NCBI GenBank assembly: GCA_033557835.1 | Contig: JAWQRO010000300.1 | Location: forward strand, 1 to 43,786 | Length of the DNA stretch: 43,786 nt | Source: Helochares maculicollis | Taxonomy: Eukaryota; Arthropoda; Insecta; Coleoptera; Hydrophilidae | Reading direction: 5' to 3' | Shown here: one piece after another, positions 1 to 13,020 of the stretch | Position numbering within the stretch: the first letter of the stretch is position 1 | Layout of the letters: each line of letters begins with the position of its first letter | Made by a program: the position numbers and the translations under genes | Notes under the pieces: generated by a model | Told to the model about the DNA's origin: nothing | What the model saw: the letters and a program-made list of their open reading frames with translations, nothing else | Database searches by the model: none

Positions 1-1889
1 ATATATATGAGAGTGAATAGAATGTGATTTCGTTAAAAATTATTCATTTTTGAAGTTTGTCAGTTCATACATATTTACGTTCAAGTTCTTCTATGAAAAA
101 AACAAATATACATAAAATAATACGCGGTTAGTCGATGAAGTTTTGCAAAGAGTAATTGCAAAAAACTTAAATTTGTTTTACTTAGGAAAACAATTGCAGC
201 CAGACAGCTTACATTATCTTGAAATCCCCAGATATTATGCCATCGTAGCAAATATAAATTAATCCACAGTAAGCAATGCGGAATTAAGTTTTTTTAATAA
301 TATGTTCTGAACTGAATCTCGCTTTCCCATTCATCTCTTCAAGCTAAATCCCTAGGAATAACTTTCTGCTAGGATTAATATTTACGCCGTCCTCCGGATT
401 TAAATAAAATTATTACAGCAGTTTTTGTTAGAACTTGTGGAGTATGAAATTTTTAATGAAAACATTTGCAAATGTTTTATCGTCCAGTTAAGTTTAACGA
501 GCTTAATTCTCAATACTTTTCATTCAAATATTGCAAATTGATCGTGGTTAAGAATACAGATTTTTGTAGACAAGATATACAAATTAAATTTTACCACCCT
601 CATCCTTAATTATCGGTTGGATTCAATTCAATTTATCTTTGTCATTTGCAAAAACCGCGCAAAATCGACGAATTCCATTCAAATTCGTAATTTTGCATAT
701 CAAACTTTCTTAGACTTTAAATAAGGAAGAAAAGAATTTCAAAGACCTGTCCTGACTATAATGAGATAACATTATTAGCTGCCACTATTTGCCGCAATTC
801 ATTACATTAAGTTCTCAACAAAATGACAATTTTTTGATAGCATAATATTTCTTAAACTTACAATGAAGATACAAACGGGCGTATATTTACTTTGGTTAAG
901 AAATAAGAACTTTAATAAAATTTCCTATATGTATATCAAAAAAATCATGTTTACATAGCTCTTTAGTTCGAAGATTATTTTTCAGGGCGTTTTCCGAAGA
1001 ATCTCATCTTAGAGAAACTTTGTTTTGTTGACCCTGACGATAAGTTCATTCCAGTAAAATAAATATTTCTTTATGAAAGCGTTTGTAATGTAAAATTGGT
1101 GTGTATCCAATATCATTATACAGCGCAGCAGGAATAATTATTGAAACTATTCGAGCTGTGTTAAGTCAATTATTTTACAATATTTATATCTGGCTATATA
1201 AACGAATTCATACCTGGCGAATAGCAGTTACTAGTTTGAGAGTTAGAATTTTGGATAGCAAATTACTTCTCATATATTATCTCACATAAATTATTATAAA
1301 AACAATATTATTCATACTCGTATTTAACTTTTGCGGATCTTCCGCTGTCAGATAAATATTTGAAATAGAGGTTTCGTACCATTGTTTGAGAAACAGAACA
1401 AAATTGTCCGTGTTTTTGTTGATTTAAATTATGCGCATCTCGTATTACCGCAATTTTATGAATAAGTTAATACGCACAACTCTCTCTAACCTCTCTAGAT
1501 CGAATTTTTACTTTTTGAAATTTTGAATTGTTTAGTATTCCATTAACATTCTACAAGCCGTGAGTATCTGCTTTAAACAAGCAAGCTCGAGAAATTCGCT
1601 CGACTCTTCAGGTTTCATGCTTAGACAGTTGCTACATATTATTAGTCCATGTTTTACCATTAATTTTAACAAAGCGAGATAGCATAAAGGCAATAGTATG
1701 CTCTTTCTATGCACCAATTTAATTAAAAATATAACTTATTACAACGTATTAGTACTTATGAGTATTTTTTCATTATTAATCCTCAGTACCTACAAAGTAT
1801 TCTCAAATAAATTACGACATACATTGCATCAGTAAATAACATGCTATATACAAACTAGCTTTCAAGAAAACGTGAACAAAAATTTCTAG
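1..1889. other. AT-rich desert, no gene seen
   Basis: Only short chance frames on either strand. No repeats with clear termini. Confidence 0.6.
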
Positions 1890-2545
1890 CGACGAAATTA
1901 AGAAGCCGACTGATTCCAGAATCAAAGAAACAAAGTGAAAAAGTTACAAAACCAGCAAAAGACAATTTGTTGTGATGAAATAATGTATGTGTTAGAGCAA
2001 GCACAAAATTAAACTAAACGATATTCTTCAGCCAGCTATAACAAGAGGACACTAAAGTGTAGATAAAATCAACATGGTTGAAAATTCACAAATCAAATTT
2101 ACAATCATTGATGTAAAGCAAGAAGCAGAAGAAAGTTAAAACAATTTACTTGTGAAAGGCAATACAGATAAAGACTCTAATGCCGAAGTCACATTTGGCA
2201 TAACGATTTAAATTTGAAAACTGATATACCAAATAACAGATCACAATTCATAAAAGTTGCAAGCATGTCAACATCAGAAATTAAGAATCAAATGAAGATA
2301 TTAATTTCATTACTCTAAAATCAAGAATCAACCAAGCAATCTCATCAATATTTCTAAAACAGAAGTTGCAATATTAAAAGAGTCTCTGGAAAAAATAGAA
2401 GAGAAAGATAAATTATGAATAGCAAATAAACCAATTGGGAACTATCAATAAAGAGATAAGGGAAAATCAAAAGTTTTAGGTAGGGAATACATAAAAATAA
2501 CAAAGTGAAATTAAGAACTAAAGATAGTCAAATATTACGAGTAGC

Positions 2546-2604
<59 letters not shown>

Positions 2605-2830
2605 TTTACAAGGATAAATCACAGATGGTTAAAAGTTAGATGGCGATTAGGCAAATCTTTTGATCAAAACGTGATAGGCCCAAGACAATACCCAAAATTA
2701 CCAAAAGTCAAATAAAATAGATAATTATGAAGCTGCAAAGAAAGGACCTTCGCTTACATTCCTGAGCACAAATTTACGAAATGTGAGGTAATCTCTTAAA
2801 AAAGGAGCTAAAGAACGATTTTACACATTT
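1890..2830 (+). other. A-rich, purine-biased stretch, possible decayed coding relic
   Basis: The plus strand is strongly A-rich (many AAAG, GAAG and AAAT words) and interrupted only by the TA microsatellite. Such bias is seen in decayed retrotransposon ORF1 sequences, but no diagnostic motif was read. No promoter or gene found. Confidence 0.2.
2550..2601. repeat. (TA)n microsatellite
   Basis: An uninterrupted run of about 26 TA units. Confidence 0.95.
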
Positions 2831-5800
2831 TTGCTACAGAAAACATATTAAAAATCATTATTCATAGCTCATTCCAATTATCGAAGTTGATATAAAGTGT
2901 TCGCTTTTAAGGTAGTTATGTCATTTACTATTATTAATTATTATTGAGGATTACTAATACAAGAAGAAAATGAGATAACTATTTTGTAGCAAGATGTAAA
3001 TTAATAATCATACTAAGATTTTTAATGGGACACAGGTGTTGGTTAAACAATTATCAAAATAAATTTACTGATCAAAACGTATAGGTTCATGAGATTATCG
3101 ACTAAAATAATACTGAACAAAGGAGGTTATAAATCAAATATTTGAAATGCCAAGGGTATAATGTAAAAATTATAAAACTAGAGTATAGAGAGTCAAAATA
3201 AAATCCGTTATAACACCAACACCATTGTATCCCACAAAACAGAAATGTACAACAATTTTATACAAAACCAAAAATAATTTCCATATGGCTAAGAAACAGT
3301 AAATTTATCAACATCCCCATTTATCCAAATATTTAGCTCCGAAATTCCATTGTTGGATATAAAATGCAATAAAGCAACTGCAATTATTCGTCTGTGAAAC
3401 AACTTCTGTTGAGTTTATAAATATAACTACATTTAATAGCTTTTCAGCTCAATCATATTCAATTCCGCAAACATCTGCTTGGTTTAAATGACGATAACCG
3501 AATCCGCTGTTAGTGTTCGAACGCGTGAAGATACCACGTTTATTGCCTTTAGAATGTTGTCCATCCACGTGCTATATCAATGTGAGCTCCGAACATTATG
3601 TTATTGACACAATGTAACTCCGAGAACTGCAATTAAAGACTTTTATATGTTTTCGCGAAGAGCTTTTGAACAAGAAAATTTAATACCGGAACATTACTTT
3701 ATGTAAAGCACAAAAGATACAAAACAAGAAATGGAAAGAGCTTAATTTGTATCAGAACTTTCGGTGCGCTTAAAATAAACTTTGTTACGTTTGTACAAAC
3801 CTAACGTGAAAGCGTTTTCCTATTTGTTTTAAGCTGAAAACGTAACAATCAGCAGTTTGTTTTATGTTCCTAAACCCATTGCTGTTTAAAATCAAAAATC
3901 CAAAGTTACGATGTGTTTTTGCTTTTGCAAACTAAAAATAATGTCGTGCAAATACACTTTTGAAATCTGATAACTCATACAACAATATAATATACAAAGC
4001 AATACATGAACAGCAGTAAAGAACAAAAGTGCTTGTCGGATTAAACGAAATTCTCAGCTACAAAGGAGCATCTCATTTACTATAGTTGATGAAGGCTCCT
4101 CACAATCTAGCTGCTTGAAGGAGATTATACTATTCCAAACAAAATTCAACTTTATATGAATATCCCGTGTTTCGGCATAACTTTGCACCAAGTTTTTGTT
4201 TGCTTCATTTCATTTTTAGTCGGAAACGGGCTCTACTCAAACTTTGCCCTCGTATCTAGTATTTTGCGGAAAGTCATAAGTTAAATTTTATTATAAAACT
4301 GCGAGATTTTTATACATGGAAAACCGAGGCGCTCGTTTCCCCAATCGCAGTTGCAAAGCGTAAGAATTTATATATTTATAACATCAAATAAAACTGATAT
4401 CCTCCTTGACATAATTAAATATTTTATACCACTTTTCATGAGCCACAACAAAATGCGAAGAAGCACATACCACAATTTCGTATATACGTCTCTGTGGAAT
4501 GATATAATTTCGATTGTATCTTGGCTATATATCATCATTCCCATCACATAAAGGTATAATTTTATTCAATCGTGGCTTCAATTCACGCCAAAATTCCATT
4601 AGTTACTCAACTACACATTTGTCAGTAAGCTGTCATCAAACGTATTTGTGATATTCAGATAGCATTCTTAAGAAAACAAATCTGAAATACCGTTGATTGA
4701 TATATGCAAATTGGCAAGTATTTATATGTCAAGGGTCCGGAAATAACAAACAATTAGTGAAAAACAATAGTTGCCAAACAGTTTCATCTTTTGTTGAAAA
4801 TTACCAGTAAAATAGCAGTAAAAACAGACATTTACCAATAAAAGCAATTTCATGATATTTTCGCTAAAATTGCTAGAGAAAAATATCGAAAGCAAAACTA
4901 GCAACGTTGTATATCAATTAAGAATTGACCTACTTTTCAGAGTTCAGTATTATTTATTACATTCTTCAAGGGTTTTGATGTTTGTGCAAATAGAAATAAA
5001 GCAAAATGGCAAGTTGACACATTTAGGTCGAGGAAGTGAAGGAATTATATGCCTTCAGTAGCAAGAACTTAAATTGCTTTTAAATATAATTTCAGTCTTC
5101 CTACGCAAATACGGTCACGACTATGAGAATTCTTGCAACGAGTTGCATGTAATGCAAATTGCTTATTGCAAAAAAAGTGTTTGCTACTGCTTTGATATGT
5201 TTCTATGATAAATCGCTTGTCAACATCACGTTATATTACTGTAGGAAATCATTGGTTGTGTTTGTTGAGTACCTGATAGTTATAATCGTAAACATATTTT
5301 CGTAACCGCATCAATTGTCTAACCCGACACATACACTTTTACAAACATGCCAGGAACGATGTTTCTCTGTAATTTATCCAACAATTAAAATATATTATTA
5401 TTTGGTAAATTACAGATTCAGTTACAGTAGTAAAGATAATTTTACATTCAACATGTAAACCCGATAAAAATTAAAGATATTTTGTAGTTTATATTTTATA
5501 TATAATTTCGCAGTTTAAATTCATACGTTTATTTAGAATAAACAATTTTTTATATACAAAAATGACTACAGAATACAAAATACAAGCAGCTGCTGCTGAA
5601 ATTGGAGTCACTTAGAAGTAAAACGAATCCTTAAAAACACACAATATCTATACTTTCTCACTCAGATTCTTTTAAGCTCAGCGAGGTGACAGATAAATTA
5701 TAGCAGTGGCTGCCGCTAAATACACATATGTAGATCAAAATGTAAATGCAGAAACAATCAATTTGGTACCACGCATGTAATTTTATTTAAATATTAAGCA

Positions 5801-6189
5801 TTTTCTGTTGAATGTAGAGATGTTCAATCAATTTTCTTAATATCACATGAATTTTCTATAGATATTTCTCTAAAGTTCAATTACTCGTTTATTTTTATAC
5901 TCAAAAAGTTGATTAATCAAGCTGATGCTTACCAATGTATACAGATGTAATTCCTATACACAGAACATACGACTTAGATAAATATGTTTTAGAACTTATT
6001 CATTTAAAAACAAAAGATTTCTTACTCTGATTTATTATTTGGTTAATTTATGCCCTGTAAATACTACAATAAGATTAATTTTTTGTTCACGGTTCTTTTA
6101 TTTTTATTTATTTCTAACCTGTCTTACGAGTATCATTTTAAAAACTTTCTATAACTCTGTTATATGATTTAACAAAGAGATACATAGAA
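2831..6189. other. AT-rich desert, no gene seen
   Basis: Short frames with background composition. A slightly GC-richer patch at 3470-3640 includes the E-box CACGTG (about 3566) but nothing else diagnostic. Confidence 0.55.
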
Positions 6190-6740
6190 CACAGAATCAA
6201 TAATGAAAGTAGCTGCCTTCGTTTGAACCAACTTCAACAATAAAATTGCAGCACCAATTGAATAACCATTAATAAGTTTACCAGACTCAACTATGAAAAT
6301 ATTTTCAAATAATATATACTGAAGAGCAATTTCAAATTTTAAGAACAAGTTTAAATTTTCCTCTGGGATCAGGTGAATAAAATACCGCTTCTAATCGGAT
6401 AAACAAGCTAAACATTTTATGATTTGTTGATTTAAATGTTCCCAATAAATTGTATTGTATTTGCTCAAACAAGAAAGAAGAATTAATTACATGTTGTTTT
6501 AAAATGTTTCCAATCTCCGTTACTGTTGACATCTTCTAACATCAAACAAATAATTTGAGACATCATCATTAATAACTATTATTTTCTTAAGTGTAATTAG
6601 TGCATTTCGTTTATGCATATGGTATGTCAATGAGATATTTCTATAGCCATCTATCAAATTTCTATCAAGCGTAAATCCATATAAATAAATTATCTTCATT
6701 AAATATTCTAAAAACTGCCTTAGTACAAAATAGTTCACTG
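6190..6740 (-). other. Run of broken open segments beside the mariner relic
   Basis: Consecutive minus-strand frames (6520-6738, then 6332-6532, then about 6190-6320) overlap or abut and have moderately protein-like content (for example LITLKKIIVINDDVSNYLFD, then VTEIGNILKQHVINSSF). Could be a decayed gene, but base composition is at background and no family is recognised. Confidence 0.2.
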
Positions 6741-6859
6741 GCTTTCAATTAAATTTATGAAATAATAGAAAACGATGAGACTTTATATATGCAGCAAATA
6801 CTAATATTTTTTTGGGCCCGATAAGAAAATCACAATTTTATGCTTTGAAATAAGTTTTA

Positions 6860-7800
6860 TTATTCAGTAAAGTCTCTCTGAACGTCAATACACGTGTTCA
6901 AACAAGATTCCAATTTATGAATTCTATCACTGAAGTATGAATCTAGAAGGACTGCAAAATACGCTTCCACATCTGTTATGATCTCATCATTTGATGAAAA
7001 ACGCTTTCCAGGCATGACTTTTTTTAGTCTGGAAACAAAGGGAAGTCGCTGGTGGATACTTCAACAATTCGAAATTTAATTCATGTTTTTTAGCCATTGT
7101 CAAAATGATCCTGTGATACGATGCATTGTCCTGAAAAGAAAGTATTTTTTTCTTCTGCAAGCCAAGTCTTTTTTCGCGATTTTTTTCATTCAACTTGTCT
7201 AAAAGATTACAATGATATTCAGGATGTATTGTTTTGCCAGTTTGAAATCCACAAACAAAATTCGTTTCCCATTCCAAAAACATGATTCTAACTCCTTTTT
7301 GGCTGATTTCTGGACACGAACTCATTTCAAAGCCACAAGAACTATACTCACACCACTCTTTAGCCTCTTGTTTTGATTCAATATCATGGTGATAGACCCA
7401 TGTCTCATCCATAGTGATGAATCGACGCACAAAATCCATTTTATCCTTTCGAAAATATTTTAAGTGTTGCTAAGAAGTTGCATTAGAATGTGTTCCATTG
7501 TTAGAGAATGCGGCACCTATTGTGCATAAATCTTTCTAAAACCCAATACTTTAGTCAAAATATTACTTACACTGCCTATTCAGAGGCCCAGGGCTTCTAC
7601 TGATTCTCTTTCAGTTACTTGACAATTTTTCAATACAATATCCTGTATTTTTTCTACAATTTAGGTCTAGTTACTGTTTCTGGACATCCTTAATTTGGAT
7701 CGTTTAAATGGCTTGTACGACCACTTTGAAATTCAGTAACCCATCTTTCTACTGCACTAATTTATGGCGAAGAGTCTTTGCATACTTTCAGCATTCGTTT
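6860..7800 (-). mobile_element. Mariner-family DNA transposon relic (mauritiana-like)
   Basis: The minus strand reads as a broken mariner transposase. The N-terminal helix-turn-helix remnant (WVTEFQSGRTS, near 7740) and the region down to about 7450 have many stops. The catalytic part is open from 7439: VRRFITMDETWVYHHD (first Asp), GKTIHPEYHCNLLD, SFQDNASYH (second Asp). Frameshifts and a small deletion then hit the PPYSPDLAPSD block, leaving a displaced SDFPLFPD in another frame. The C-terminus SSNDEIITDVEAYF...CIDVQRDFTE is intact to TAA at 6860. Clearly inactive. Terminal repeats and the TA duplication were not located with confidence. Confidence 0.85.
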
Positions 7801-10800
7801 TTATCTTTTTATCAACAACCTAATAGTTATATAAAAAATGTAGCATATAACAATATTTTAAACAAATATAGTAGCACATATTTTTTACACAAATCAATAA
7901 ACATCTTCAGCGATTTACTTAAATATTTATAATAAATTGTCTGAAATCGTTCAGCTTGCGTTCAGCTGTAACGTGAATGAAAATAATTGTTTTAAACATC
8001 ACCTCTGCTTACTCATGTATTCTGGTTGTTTAGAGCGCTTGCCTTGGGTAACAAATATATTATAGAGAGCACAAACTATAAGATGATTAAGTGTGGTCCG
8101 AAATGTACGAAATATCTTCTTTAGATTAGTATATTGTACTTTCATTAAGTACATATTAAATGAAATATTCAGTGTTGTATGAAATCAAGATTTAACATTT
8201 ATAGATGTTTCAAATTGTTTGAAGCATCAGGAAAGGACATTTTTTTAATTATTTTATAGCAATTGAAATCAACACTTTGAAGACAACGTAAGTATGCAGT
8301 TTTAAACACCGCTTTTATAACCTAGTAATTAAGTTTAATTTCGCAGCTCATAGTTGAAAAAAACACTCCAAAAAAGCTCAAAAAACACTGAATTCCAACA
8401 ATAGAACAAAACCAATTTACACTTCATTACTTAACTGATAATTACCAGTAGTTTTACATTAAAATTCTACAGCAGTAGTAACGGTTAAGCATTCAGCTTA
8501 ACGAATTGATTATACAGTTAAAATCAAAATCGAATAATGTGGCTTGTGCGCAAGATTACGCTTTTTCTCTAAACTCCTATAAATTTACTCACAAAATTTT
8601 AAGCAAATAATGGTAATACTCAAGATCTTGGTACCAATTATAGCTCTACACAAAGGATCAAGTCAGATAATTGCTCTGATTGTTGTCACTAATGTTTACT
8701 ACAAAAATAGAAACTCTTGTGCTGGGTTACAACATCTAGTTAATATATATAACGCTCGCGTTCATTGCAAAAGTTATAAGGATAATGATATAATCCCACC
8801 TTATTGAGCTTAAATGCCAGCCATCAATTAATTGAGTAATAAAAGCGTAAATAAACACCATCTCATCTTACAGTTTCACTTATCCTCTGCTTACGTGTTG
8901 CTTTGCTGCAAGCGGGTATAACATTGAACCACCGCAATAACGTTGCGGTACTTTAATCTTCGACATCAATAAAGTAAACTCAACAAACTTCTAACAACGA
9001 TGCAGCCTAATAGAATTTATATACAAGCTCTTTACACAATATTAAAATCTTAAGATGGCGAATTACCCATTGCTCCAATTTCCTGTGCTCAATTAGTTTT
9101 TTTAAGCATTCAAAATCATCTAATTTTGTCTACAAAATGCCAAGTTTGCAAGACATGGAATTTACGCTTGTGTTATTAAATAAATAATAAAATTGCGCAT
9201 TCTAAACAAGCAAACAAATTTGTCATTGAAAGTTTCATAGGGCTCCAATATAGAGCACTAAAGCGCTTGGTTATGAAATCAAGTTCCATCTGTTTATTTC
9301 TAAATTTTTTTCTGTAGCTCATTATGATACCTGCGCGTAAATTATAGATCGCCATTTGAGATACATTATAAGTATTTACAATTTTTTCCTATAACAGTAC
9401 GCATCCTGTACTGTCAGCAAATATTGAGATTTGTTTATTGTTTTACCGGCTTGGAATCTCTAAAATCTGAATCAAAACACTATGTACATTCAATATCTAA
9501 TTTCTCAATCAGAATATTTGCAGTTTACTGATATTTTTATAAAGGATTTCTGATACGATATTGCCACAACAGAGCATATAAATGGAAATGGTGCTTCATC
9601 TTGATTTAAAATTTAGCGCAAAATAGCCTTTAACGAAATACACTCCACAGAAAGAGATTGTTGAAATATCTCATTTACACGTCAAAATCGTTCTATAGAA
9701 AATTCGCCAACGAAGCCAGAGGGAAACTGCAGAGGTAAATCAAAAATTTTACAAGAATTTTCTACGCGGCTTTAATAACATGTTTGAAGATTTTAGTCTT
9801 GAGTTTAATATTTGAAAAATCGATTACATTATCCGACTTATTTGGTAGATATTGCGTGCTCTCCGGTATATTTTTATTGCTAACGTTACTAGCTGGAATA
9901 CGTTTGACGCAAGCAAATATAAAATCAATTCGTTGTATACATGGTATATACGATAAAGTTCATGTCTATTAAATATTATTTGAACTGCCCTGAACGTCTC
10001 TTGAGCGTACACCAGGAAAACTTTACATAATTTCAGTCGGCAGAAATGGTAATCAAACTAAGGTGAATTGTTAACAGTTTCATGAATATTTAATGGTTAA
10101 TATCTTCCAAACGCAATATTATTTATAACGGTATATTAAAAGCATGAAACCACTTAAGTTTGACAAAAACATTATAATAAATTCACATTATAAAAGTTCT
10201 TTCACTCACACATATTTGCTCTATATTCAGGATTGCTGGTACCACAAAGTAAAAGCTCATTCATTTGCATATTTGTTGATAAAAATGGAAGGAAACCTTA
10301 ATTTCACGTTTTCATCCCTTACTAGAATTATTCAGGCGTTTTAAATTTGCTACTAAAAGAGACGTAATTATTTCGTTCGGAGAACAAGCATTTTATTTAA
10401 ATGATATACAACTTTAGCTCATGCAAAATTAAATATTTCACATTCTATAAGAAACCCTGCGAAGGAGGACAACTTTATTTATATTTTACTTTCGTTACGT
10501 AACTTGAATTTTAAACACTTCCATTTGTAACGCCTCAGTGTCTTTTTCATTATGCATTAGCAAATAAACTACACGGGAGAGGGACAATCTTAGTTCTCGT
10601 TGTAGCGGCCACCCTTGTAATTTGTTCTTAAATTTTAGAAGATTCCTTATTACTTTGTTTATGCAGCACTAAATGGAAATAAAATGCAAACTTTGCTCTG
10701 CAAAGACGATAGCAAGTAAATGAAGCCGTGCTGGGCTTTTTTCTTTCTGCGATATACATTCAACAAGAATTTAATTCGTTTACGTATACTATGCGGACTT

Positions 10801-11369
10801 TCTGCGTCTTTCGATTCATCTCACTTATTTTTATAAAACGTTCTCTTTTGTGAGATGAAACCTGAAAAGAACAGCGCTTATTCGCTTGAAGCTGAATATT
10901 ATTTGAAAGGAATGCCACAACAAATTACCAACACAAAAAGGGATTCGGCGATAAGACAACGAGCTGTCGCCTTTATAAAAAATTTTCTGTGGTATTAAAA
11001 ATCGAGAGAGTATTGTCATCTGGCTTCATGTTACCAGGAAAGAAGACGGATTAGAGCGTCCTAGGAAAAATGTTTGCTTTAGTTCACGCAGTCTGGAGAA
11101 AAATGAGATGTGCCATTAAATCCCTAAGATTTATGCAGCTCTCTAGCGTGGGTATGACTTCCAATTACGTATCTAGAGGGCAACATTTATTATGTAAAAT
11201 TTACTATAGCACTTAATGTTCAATCTTGTTTAAAATTAGCTCAATCTATTTCTAGATTATTTTTCGTTGTGGGTGTCGCATGAAAAATGTTATGTGTAAA
11301 ATAAGTTGTGTCCCTCCATACATGCCAAAATTATTTCTTATTTTAACAATTTATTTGAAAGTCAAATTA
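7801..11369. other. AT-rich desert, no gene seen
   Basis: Apart from the small hairpin at 8931 I see nothing supported. Frames at 8610, 9784, 10144 and 10831 look random. Confidence 0.55.
8931..8949. repeat. Short perfect hairpin
   Basis: ACCGCAA (8931-8937) and TTGCGGT (8943-8949) pair perfectly around a five-base loop. Isolated in the gene desert. Confidence 0.6.
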
Positions 11370-11860
11370 TTAGATTGGTGCGAAAGATCTCAGGGTTTTG
11401 TGGTACTGTTTTTCGTTTGTTATTGAACACAAATTAAACGTACTTCGCGTTTTAACATTCTATCTTGTACAGGATATTTCGCTCTATCTAAGAGTGTAAT
11501 TTGTATTTTTATATGTTTAATGTTTTGTTTTGTAGACTTAATTCAGTATATCTAAGGAACAATTTTGAACGATATTTTATTTTAACAGCAGCAGCCCGCA
11601 CTAGTCAACAAATTCTGCCCCACGACAACGCCCGTCCGCACATTTCACAAATCACCGTTTGTATATTAAACGATTAGACGATCAAAGTTCTGCCTCTTGC
11701 CAAATGACTACCGCATTTTCAAGCTCTTCTATAACTTTCTCGCCGGTAGAATCTTCGCTAATCAGAACCATATTATTAGGACAGTTTTTATATCTCTAAG
11801 TAGCATTTAGATTTAATTGGTAAATATGCAATTTTTAATCAATTGTGTCGAATAGCCAAA
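11370..11860 (+). mobile_element. Second mariner relic, internally deleted, with one terminal repeat
   Basis: The left end TTAGATTGGTGCGAAAGATC (from 11370) matches the mariner inverted-repeat pattern (TTAGGTTGGTGC-AAAG) and is preceded by TA (11368-11369). Most of the transposase is missing. From about 11600 come ILPHDNARPHISQIT (the second catalytic Asp block), IKVLPLA and, after a frameshift, FKLFYNFLAGRIFANQN, the usual order of a mariner C-terminal half. The HDNARPH motif differs from the FQDNASYH of the other relic, so they are separate lineages. The right inverted repeat was not found. Confidence 0.75.
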
Positions 11861-12469
11861 ACATTCCATAATACAAATTTTTGTTTGGTAAAAAAACCTA
11901 ACAAATTATCATACCGGTTAAATAGTTCGTGGAATAACATCTCCAGATCTATCAATGGTTTTTTAAGCAACTAATGGAAAAAATTAACAGATGACTTACG
12001 CAAAAAAATCTTGGCTCGAAACAACAAGATAATTTAATATTTTAAACTAGAAAATCTGTTTCAGGTCATGAGCACGCACTTTTCGCATTTTTATACGCTT
12101 TTGTTTCATATCTAGCCAACAGGGGATGTATTAGAAAATGTAATTTTATAATGGAAATTTCCTGTATGAATGAAATGAAGTACACTCTCCTCCAGTATCA
12201 TATTTGTGGTTTTACTGCCATAAATGTATTATATTATTTCGTACAAGATAAATGCAGACATTAATAGTAATTAAAAACCTTTTTATGAGAAATGGTTTTT
12301 TGCAATTACTTTTCCAGAAAAAAATCGCTTACATAGCTTGCAGATAAATATTGACATAAATGTTGACAATAAAACATTAACAATTATACGAAAAGAGATA
12401 ACGGCGATTATTCATGCCCACATTTTCCACGCTTTCATTAAAAACAGTTGTTATTACTTAGTATGGGTA

Positions 12470-13020
12470 AAATTACAACGTGGTAAAATTGCAATGCAAA
12501 CATATAAATCCAACCATGATATACCTCGACTTCTGCGTTACATTATTTATACGTTTAATAGCAGCTTCCAACGGTTTCAAAACGTACCGATCGTTACATG
12601 AAGTACATAATGTTCTCATTTTAATCCAAAGGGGCTCAAAAGCTATGGGTGGAACTGGAAGTAGTTTACATGCTTCAACTTAATGCAAACTTAATTAAAT
12701 AATTATAGAAACTAAGTCAATAAATTTTCTCAATATATATTTTCCTTGTGATGGAACAGCCTCCAACTCAGAATTCTTTTGAATAAGCAATAATATACCA
12801 CCAAGTGTAACAATTGCAGTTAGAAGTAGCAACATTTTTATAATATTTCTTGTAGACTCTTGCCTTGAGTTCATCTGATGCTATGTTATTGAAAATTCCA
12901 ATAAAGATACTAACTGATTCAAAATACTTTAAGGCCAATTTGTTAACCAAGGACGCTGGGCGCTGCAATAGTATCAAACAATTTGGTCTCACAATATCAT
13001 AAAAGTTGTTATACAAAGGA
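12470..13020 (-). other. Possible decayed coding fragment
   Basis: The minus strand has a frame after a possible acceptor (attgcag, about 12966) reading RPASLVNKLALKYFESVSIF and on to TGA at 12768. Overlapping it in another frame is a signal-peptide-like start, MLLLLTAIVTLGGILLLIQK (near 12835). Further on (near 12600-12500) is a short cysteine-pair segment (LCTSCNDRY, ICLHC). The pieces do not join into one recognisable protein. Confidence 0.15.

Noticed and set aside
10720..10745. Terminator-like GC stem followed by Ts (AAGCC...GGGCTTTTTT)
   Set aside because: A bacterial-type signal with no meaning in this eukaryotic context, and no adjacent gene.
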